DNA of 64,000 nt, from contig JBLWUP010000015.1 in the NCBI GenBank assembly GCA_048268885.1, positions 50,980 through 114,979 of the forward strand, read 5' to 3'. The position numbers and the translations under genes are program-made. This DNA comes from Pelagibius sp048268885 (GTDB lineage Bacteria > Pseudomonadota > Alphaproteobacteria > Kiloniellales > Kiloniellaceae). How positions within the stretch are numbered: position 1 is the stretch's first letter; the number at the start of each line of letters is the position of its first letter. Positions 58,404 to 64,000 of the stretch are shown piece by piece. The notes under the pieces are model-generated. The model did no database searches. It was not told the origin of the DNA and saw only the letters and a program-made list of their open reading frames with translations.

Positions 58404-59430
58404 CCTTCTTCTTACCTCTTGCCTTCAACTGGCGTTCCCACAGGGCAACCAGCCGGAAGAACTCCCGAACCGGCCGCGCAGGACTGCCCAGAACGGTCAT
58501 CCCACTTGGAACGTCGCGCATCACCCCCGACTTGGCGCCAATCTGCGCCCCGGTCCCCACCTTCAGGTGCCCGGAGATGCCCGCCTGCGCGGCGACGGCG
58601 ACGAAGTCCTGCAGAACGGTGCTGCCGGCCACGCCGGACTGCGCCACGAGCACGCAGCCGCGCCCGATGCGCACGTTGTGCCCGATCTGCACCAGATTAT
58701 CAATCTTCGCCCCCGCCCCGATAACGGTATCCGGCCCCGCGCCCCGGTCAATCGTGGTATTGGCCCCGATCTCCACGCCATCTTCCACCAAAACCCGGCC
58801 CAGCTGGGGCACATCGACGAAGCCTTCCGGGTCCATGGAAAAGCCGAAGCCGCGGGTGCCGATTCGGGCACCGGCGTGGATCTGGCAGGCCCGCCCGATA
58901 CGGCAGTACGCCAGGGAGACATTCGGGCCGACCACCGTGCCGTCGCCGACGCTGACCGAGTCTCCGATCACGCTGTTCGCCTCGATCCGGCAGCCGCGGC
59001 CGATCTGCGCGCCGGCGCCGACCACCACGCCGGCCGCCAGCTCGCTGCCCTCCCCGACCGTGGCGCTGGGATCGACGACCGCACTGGGGTGACTGCCGGG
59101 CCGCGGCTTCGGCGCGGGATAGAAAGCCTGGGCGATCTTGGCGTAACCGCGGTAAGGCCGCTTGGTCAGCAGCAGGGCCATCCCGGCCGGGGCCCGCTCG
59201 GCAAATTCGGGATTGACGATGCAGGCGCCGGCCTTGCTCTCACTGAACTGTCCGACGTAGCGCCGGTTGTCCAGGAAACTGACGTCGTCGGGGCCGGCGG
59301 CGTCCAGCGGCGCAACGTCGGAGAAGATCTGGCTGCCGTCGCATCCGGGGCCTAGCTCGGCCTCGGCGATCCCTGCCAAGTCCGCCAGGCTGAAGGGCCC
59401 GGCATTGTCGAAGAAGCTGCGGTCAGCCAT
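58396..59430 (-). CDS. lpxD: UDP-3-O-acylglucosamine N-acyltransferase
   Basis: A 344-residue enzyme adding the second acyl chain in lipid A synthesis. The uridine-binding N-domain (SFFDNAGPFSLADLAG, DVSFLDNRRYVGQF) precedes hexapeptide repeats (HPSAVVDPSATVGEGSELAA and later) with VQIGHNVRIGRGC containing the catalytic His. ATG 59430 lies nine bases after skp. The tail is Lys/Arg-rich. Confidence 0.96.
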   Translation of the reverse strand: MADRSFFDNAGPFSLADLAGIAEAELGPGCDGSQIFSDVAPLDAAGPDDVSFLDNRRYVGQFSESKAGACIVNPEFAERAPAGMALLLTKRPYRGYAKIAQAFYPAPKPRPGSHPSAVVDPSATVGEGSELAAGVVVGAGAQIGRGCRIEANSVIGDSVSVGDGTVVGPNVSLAYCRIGRACQIHAGARIGTRGFGFSMDPEGFVDVPQLGRVLVEDGVEIGANTTIDRGAGPDTVIGAGAKIDNLVQIGHNVRIGRGCVLVAQSGVAGSTVLQDFVAVAAQAGISGHLKVGTGAQIGAKSGVMRDVPSGMTVLGSPARPVREFFRLVALWERQLKARGKKKDE

Positions 59431-59439
59431 GGGGCACCT

Positions 59440-60003
59440 TTAGTTTGGAATCTCCGGCAGATCCACGTCTGCCAAGCGGTCATTGAGCCGCTTCAGCGCC
59501 TCTTGAGTAAAATCGAACTCGGGGCGGACTAGGATAACAGTGGTCTTGGCCAGCACGAGGTCAAGATTGTTCTCACGGGCAATTTCCTGCGAGACCTGGA
59601 CCAGGACCCGCTGCACCTGGCCCATGCCCTGGCTGAAAACCAGGTCCAGGCGGCGGCGCTGCGCCTGCGCTTCGCGCTGCAGGGCGACTCCCTCCGTCTC
59701 CAGCTTGCTGCGCTCGCTGGCGTATTCTTCCGGCGAGAGGTCCGGCCGGCGCTGCGCCAGGTCGAGGTCGGCAGCCCGCAAGGCCTGCTCCCGCTCCTGC
59801 ATGCCACCTCGGGCCGCTTCGCGCTGCGCCTCGATCTTGCGCGACAGCGATTGAACCGCGACCGCCTCACGCAACACAGCCTGAATATCGATGATGCCGA
59901 TGATCGGCGCGCGCTCAACCTGAGCGCGGGCCGCATCCACCTGAACCGCAAACAGCAGGAGCGTTGCGGCGAGGTACAGTGGCCAGCGGCAGAGCCTCTT
60001 CAT
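59440..60003 (-). CDS. skp: Periplasmic chaperone Skp/OmpH
   Basis: A 187-residue periplasmic chaperone for outer-membrane proteins. The signal peptide MKRLCRWPLYLAATLLLFAV ends near ARAQ. The mature chain begins IIGIIDIQAVLREAVAVQSL, followed by a long charged coiled-coil arm (about 55-130) and the C-terminal strand VLAKTTVILVRPEFDFTQEAL. ATG 60003, five bases after bamA, is used; the frame extends to 60198 inside bamA, but that part is not coding. Confidence 0.93.
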   Translation of the reverse strand: MKRLCRWPLYLAATLLLFAVQVDAARAQVERAPIIGIIDIQAVLREAVAVQSLSRKIEAQREAARGGMQEREQALRAADLDLAQRRPDLSPEEYASERSKLETEGVALQREAQAQRRRLDLVFSQGMGQVQRVLVQVSQEIARENNLDLVLAKTTVILVRPEFDFTQEALKRLNDRLADVDLPEIPN

Positions 60004-60008
60004 TGGTT

Positions 60009-62309
60009 CTAGAACTGTGTTCCGAAGCTGAAGCTGATGAGCTCGGTCTCGTCGAAGTCTTCTTTGATCACCGCGACGCCCAGATCGACCACGACGGGAC
60101 CGAAGGGTGAATTCCAGGAAATGCCGGTACCGACCGTAACGCGCGGCGAGCTCGAATCCTGGACGTCGACCGGAATGCTGTTGTCGTCCACATCCCACGC
60201 GGCGCCGACGTCGGTGAACAGCCGTCCCCGCACATCGAGGTCGAAGGGCAACGCCAGGGGGAAGGAGGCTTCGATGGTGCCGGTGTAGAAATTCTTGCCG
60301 CCCAGGGAGTCGCCGGTGCTGGCGTCGCGCGGACCGATGCCGCCGAACTCGAAGCCGCGCGGCGACCCGCCGCCTTTGAAGAAACGGTCGGAGATGCGCG
60401 TGTCTTCGCCGATGCCCATGATGGTGCCGCCGGTGCCGCGGACGCTGAGCGTCCAGTCCTCGGCAACCGTGTAGTAGTAGCCGGCGCTCGCCGAGGCGCG
60501 CACGAAAGTCGCGTCGCCGCCCAGCCCGAAGAACTCGGTGCGAATGCTGCTGATGATGCCCTCGCGCGGATCGAAGCGCGAATCGCGGGTATCGTAGGTC
60601 AGCTCGTTGCTGATCCCCGAACGCAGGGTCGCGCCCTCTTCCGACCGCACCAGCAAGGAAGCATCGTTGTCCACGTCGGTGATGTCACGATTTTCCAGGG
60701 TGTAGCGCACGACGTTTCGCAGTTCGTCGGTGATATCGAAACCGGCGCGGAGCGAGCCGCCCAGGCGCTCCTCCTCGAAAGAACTCTCGTCGCTGCGGTC
60801 ATTGGTCGTGCGATACAGATCGACGCCGGCGGCCAGGTTCCGGTCCAGGAAATAGGGTTCGGTAAAGCTGAAGTCCAACTCCGTCGCTTCGCCCGCCAGG
60901 GTGAAGCCGACGCGCAGGTCCTGACCGCGGCCGAGCAGATTGCGCTCACGCACGCCGATGTTGCCGATCGGACCGTCCGCCGAGGAGAAACCGGCGCCGA
61001 AGGTCACGTCGCCGGTCGACTGCTCTTCGACCTCGACCTTGACCACGGTGCGGTCCGGCGCGCTGCCCGGTTCGTTCTCGACCGTGACCGTCTTGAAGAA
61101 GCCGAGGTTCTGCACCCGCTGGCGTGAGCGCCGCATCTTCGAGGTGTTGAAGGCATCGCCTTCCACCAGGCGGAACTCGCGGCGGATGACGCGGTCCAGC
61201 GTGCGCGTATTGCCTTCGATGTCGATGCGCTCCACGAAGACCTTCGGGCCTTCCTGGATGTCGTAGACGATATCGATGGTGAGGTTCTCGCGATCACGCT
61301 GCACGCGCGGGCGGATATCGACGAAGGCATAGCCGAGATCGCCCACCGAATCGGTCAGCACCTCTATCGTCTTGTCGACCTCGCTGGCGTCGTACCAGTC
61401 GCCCTCTTCCGTGGTCACCTCGCTGCGCAGAACTTCCGGATCGAGGTTCCGCAGGCCGGTTTCCAGGCCGATCTTGCCGAACTTGTAGCGCGGCCCTTCT
61501 TCGACCGTGAAGGTCACGATGAAGTCCTGCTGGTCGGGCGTAAGCTCCGCCACGACGGAAACAACGCGGAAGTCGGCGTAGCCTTCGTTCAGATAGAAGC
61601 GCCGCAGTAGTTCGCGGTCGAAGGTCAGACGGTCCGGATCGTAGGTGTCGGCGGTGGTGAAGAAATTCCAGAAAGACGCCTCGACCGTCGTCACTTCGTC
61701 GCGCAGGGTGGAATCGGAAAACTCACGGTTGCCGATGAAGTTGATCGCGCGGATCGACGTGAGCGGGCCTTCGTTGATCTCGAAAGCGAGATCGACGCGG
61801 TTCTGCTCCAGTTGGATGACCTTGGGCTCGACGGTCGCGGCGAAGCGCCCGGAGCGGCGATAGATCTCCAGAATTCGGTTGGCGTCGGACTGCACTTTTG
61901 TGCGGGTGAAGACGACGCGCGGGCGCAGTTCGATTTCCTGCTGCAGCGTCTCGTCGTCGATACGCTGATTACCTTCGAAGGCGATGCGGTTGACGATCGG
62001 ATTCTCACTGACCACCACGACCAGCGTGTTGCCGTCGCGCTCCAGGCGCACGTCGGCAAAAAGGCCGGTGGCAAAGAGGTTCTTCAGCGAGTCGTCCAGC
62101 CGCACCGGGTCAAAAGGATCACCCGGATTGACGCGCATGTAGGAGCGTACTGTCGCCGCCTCGATGCGCTGCGTACCCTCCACGCGGATCGCTTCGATCC
62201 GTCCCCCGGAGAGGATCGACTGCGCAAAGCTGCCTTGCGGAACCCCCAACAACGCTGCACTGGACAGCAGATACGTCAAGACGACGACGAGCAACCGTCC
62301 GCGACACAC
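60009..62309 (-). CDS. bamA: Outer membrane protein assembly factor BamA
   Basis: A 766-residue Omp85 protein. Signal peptide to about residue 29; five POTRA domains (about 34-420), with FEGNQRIDDETLQQEI, INFIGNREFSDSTLR and IDIEGNTRTLDRVIRREF at successive domain starts; then a 16-strand barrel ending in phenylalanine (SFGTQF), with GSPRGFEFGGIGPRD carrying the conserved RGF lid motif. The start is GTG 62309, with GGAAGGA upstream. It inserts barrel proteins, using substrates escorted by Skp from the next gene. Confidence 0.96.
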   Translation of the reverse strand: MCRGRLLVVVLTYLLSSAALLGVPQGSFAQSILSGGRIEAIRVEGTQRIEAATVRSYMRVNPGDPFDPVRLDDSLKNLFATGLFADVRLERDGNTLVVVVSENPIVNRIAFEGNQRIDDETLQQEIELRPRVVFTRTKVQSDANRILEIYRRSGRFAATVEPKVIQLEQNRVDLAFEINEGPLTSIRAINFIGNREFSDSTLRDEVTTVEASFWNFFTTADTYDPDRLTFDRELLRRFYLNEGYADFRVVSVVAELTPDQQDFIVTFTVEEGPRYKFGKIGLETGLRNLDPEVLRSEVTTEEGDWYDASEVDKTIEVLTDSVGDLGYAFVDIRPRVQRDRENLTIDIVYDIQEGPKVFVERIDIEGNTRTLDRVIRREFRLVEGDAFNTSKMRRSRQRVQNLGFFKTVTVENEPGSAPDRTVVKVEVEEQSTGDVTFGAGFSSADGPIGNIGVRERNLLGRGQDLRVGFTLAGEATELDFSFTEPYFLDRNLAAGVDLYRTTNDRSDESSFEEERLGGSLRAGFDITDELRNVVRYTLENRDITDVDNDASLLVRSEEGATLRSGISNELTYDTRDSRFDPREGIISSIRTEFFGLGGDATFVRASASAGYYYTVAEDWTLSVRGTGGTIMGIGEDTRISDRFFKGGGSPRGFEFGGIGPRDASTGDSLGGKNFYTGTIEASFPLALPFDLDVRGRLFTDVGAAWDVDDNSIPVDVQDSSSPRVTVGTGISWNSPFGPVVVDLGVAVIKEDFDETELISFSFGTQF

Positions 62310-62344
62310 GTTCTCTTGTCCTTCCCCCGTGGCGCTGGTGCGTT

Positions 62345-63481
62345 CTAGGTGCCCAGGCCTTTGACGAAATTCACTAAACTGTCGATCCGAACCAGATCGT
62401 TCCAGGTCACGAAGACCATTAACGTCAATACCAGAGCCAGACCGATCCGGAAACCGTATTCTTGCGCCCTTTCGCCCAGAGGCCGCCCCCGGATTGCCTC
62501 GATCGCGTAGAACAACAGGTGCCCGCCGTCCAGCATCGGCACGGGGAAAAGATTGATCAGGCCGAGGTTGATGGAGAGCACCGCGGCGAAGTAGATCACC
62601 GCCGTCAGTCCCAGTTCGGCCGCGTGTCCCGACATCTGCGCGATGCGGATCGGTCCGCCCAGTTCGTCTGTGCCACGGTCGCCGCGGATGATCTGCCCAA
62701 GCGCCGTGAAGGTCTGCTCGACAATGGAGACCGTCTCCCGCGTCGCCTGCCAGACCGCCGTCACCGGATCGTGGCGGGTGAACTCGGCCCCACTGCGCCG
62801 GATCCCGAGCTGCCCCACTTCATGCACATCGCCCATGCCGTTTGGCCGCTCGACGCGCAGCGGCGTGGCCTCCAGGGCCACCTCCTGCCCGCCCCGCTGC
62901 ACGGTAAAGGTGAGGCGCTCTTCCGGGCGCAACGCGACGATCCGCTGCAGCTCCTCGAAGCGCGCAATCGACTGGCCGTCGACGGCAAGAATCTCATCCC
63001 CCGGTTGAAAGCCCCCGGCCTCGGCGGCGGAGCCTTCTATCACCTCGCCGACTACGGCAGGGGTGAAAGGCTGGCCGACGGTGCTGAAGAGCCCGGCCAG
63101 AACCACGATGGCGAGAATGAAGTTGGCGATCGGCCCGGCGGAAACGATGGCCGCGCGCTGCCCCAGGCGCTTGTAGGGGAAGGCTTCGGCGCGATCGGCC
63201 TCGCTCATCTCCGGCACTTCGTCGGAGGGCATGCTGGCCGCGTTGGCGTCGCCGAACATCTTCACGTAGCCGCCCAGCGGGATCAGGCTGAATTTCCAGC
63301 GTGTTCCCGCCCGGTCGTTCCAGCCGAAGAGTTCCGGGCCGAAGCCGATGGAGAAAATCTCCACCCGCACGCCGTTCCACCGGGCCACCAGGTAGTGCCC
63401 CAGCTCATGCACGAAGACCAGAGCTGTCAGAACGGCCAGGAAAGGGAGACCGAAGCCGTAGAGTCCACCAGAAAAATCCAT
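62345..63481 (-). CDS. rseP: RseP-type site-2 intramembrane zinc metalloprotease
   Basis: A 378-residue polytopic protease. The zinc motif HELGH is at residues 25-29 in FVHELGHYLVARW; the third ligand lies in PVPMLDGGHLLFYAIEA near residue 318. One PDZ domain (about 128-200, IEGSAAEAGGFQPGDEILAVDG) is present, as in the alphaproteobacterial form. It cleaves membrane-anchored anti-sigma factors in envelope stress control. It lies between dxr and bamA, the common arrangement. Confidence 0.96.
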   Translation of the reverse strand: MDFSGGLYGFGLPFLAVLTALVFVHELGHYLVARWNGVRVEIFSIGFGPELFGWNDRAGTRWKFSLIPLGGYVKMFGDANAASMPSDEVPEMSEADRAEAFPYKRLGQRAAIVSAGPIANFILAIVVLAGLFSTVGQPFTPAVVGEVIEGSAAEAGGFQPGDEILAVDGQSIARFEELQRIVALRPEERLTFTVQRGGQEVALEATPLRVERPNGMGDVHEVGQLGIRRSGAEFTRHDPVTAVWQATRETVSIVEQTFTALGQIIRGDRGTDELGGPIRIAQMSGHAAELGLTAVIYFAAVLSINLGLINLFPVPMLDGGHLLFYAIEAIRGRPLGERAQEYGFRIGLALVLTLMVFVTWNDLVRIDSLVNFVKGLGT

Positions 63482-63667
63482 GACTTACAGCGCTATCCTA
63501 TTGTTGGTTCTCAGGAAAGAGCGGCTGCCCGCTTCATTCTTGTAAGCCCGGAGCGCTGCTCGGGGCCGATGCCGGTCCCTGTGCCGTCCGGAGCGGCCGA
63601 ACGGCCCCTGGGTGATACCGCAAAATAGTTATCAAAGAAAGGACTTAGGCCATTCTCAAAGGAGCAC

Positions 63668-64000
63668 TTAGGGCCGCGGAGCGCGGGCTTCAAGCAGGCC
63701 TTTTGCCGTACGGCGGGCCTGGCTGTCGATCTCGTCGACGTCCTCCAGGCAAGCGAGCTCGGCGGCCGGATGGGCCTCCAGGGCACGCTCGACGACCTCG
63801 GGGATCTCCAGGAAGCCGAGACGGCCCGCCAGGAAGGCGGCGACGGCCTCCTCGTTGGCGGCATTGAGGGTCACCGGCGCGGTGCCGCCGGCCCTGAGCG
63901 CCGCGCGCGCAAGGCGCAGGCTGGGAAAGCGCGTCTCGTCCGGGGTCTCGAAGGTCAGCCGGCCGATGGCCGCGAGATCGAGACGCTCGACCGGGGTGGC
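63668..64000 (-). CDS. dxr: 1-deoxy-D-xylulose 5-phosphate reductoisomerase, C-terminal part (cut by window edge)
   Basis: The last 110 codons of dxr are in the window, reading in frame from the window edge as ATPVERLDLAAIGRLTFETP and later TLNAANEEAVAAFLAGRLGF to the stop TAA at 63668. The NAANEEAV motif is the signature of the Dxr C-terminal domain. The enzyme makes MEP, the substrate of the IspD half of IspDF at the other end of this window. The N-terminal NADPH and substrate-binding parts are outside. Confidence 0.95.
   Translation of the reverse strand, partial: ATPVERLDLAAIGRLTFETPDETRFPSLRLARAALRAGGTAPVTLNAANEEAVAAFLAGRLGFLEIPEVVERALEAHPAAELACLEDVDEIDSQARRTAKGLLEARAPRP

Overview
The window looks like a high-GC alphaproteobacterial chromosome, most likely from the Rhodospirillales/Kiloniellales side of the class. 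This is inferred from: an ispD-ispF fusion beside dusB-ntrB; a lipoylated PDH E1-beta; the block eno-ftsB-pdhABC-lpdA-lipA-coq10; a LexA box of the alphaproteobacterial GAAC-N7-GAAC type; and lpxI in place of lpxH. No rRNA, tRNA, transposase, integrase or CRISPR array was seen. Nearly all sequence is coding, and most long opposite-frame ORFs are high-GC shadows.

Layout. 1-4.5 kb: start of ntrB, dusB, a YpjD-like membrane protein, then ispDF-pgpA-pncC on the other strand. 4.5-8.5 kb (accessory): CPBP protease, a small unknown protein, a transmembrane winged-helix/TPR regulator and a degenerate receiver protein behind a palindromic promoter. 8.5-20.2 kb, minus strand: eno, ftsB, pdhA, pdhB, pdhC, four tandem paralogous exported proteins of unknown function, lpdA, lipA, coq10. 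20.4-24.8 kb: an ammonium transporter fused to a chemoreceptor signalling domain, and a conventional chemoreceptor. 25.1-32.8 kb: kdsA, pyrG, secG, tpiA, ppiD, trpE. 32.85-44.5 kb (accessory, splitting trpE from trpGDC): GST, a 27-codon ORF whose ribosome binding site matches the complement of the 16S rRNA 3' end over 16 nt, a GNAT protein, a TRAP transporter with GntR regulator and D-mannonate dehydratase, a PiT transporter, a NUDIX hydrolase, a PEP-CTERM protein, a YibQ-like deacetylase and CueR. 44.5-49.6 kb: trpG-trpD-trpC-moaC-moeA-lexA. 49.8-55 kb: comEC, gltX, gltA. 55-64 kb, minus strand: the envelope operon dxr-rseP-bamA-skp-lpxD-fabZ-lpxA-lpxI-lpxB.

How the genes work together. The core blocks supply isoprenoid precursors (ispDF, dxr), lipid A and outer-membrane assembly, pyruvate dehydrogenase with its lipoate and E3 partners, entry into the TCA cycle (gltA), tryptophan and molybdenum cofactor. 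The accessory blocks add sensing and uptake: ammonium-linked chemotaxis, and a candidate sugar-acid module (TRAP, GntR, ManD) in which one operator sits over both divergent promoters.

The strongest candidates for something undescribed are the four-gene paralogous array inside the pyruvate dehydrogenase locus, the Amt-chemoreceptor fusion, and the 27-codon ORF with the anti-anti-Shine-Dalgarno leader. Several palindromic promoters (receiver gene, gntR/dctP, gltA, pdhA upstream) are readable directly from the sequence; the proteins that bind them are mostly inferred or unknown.
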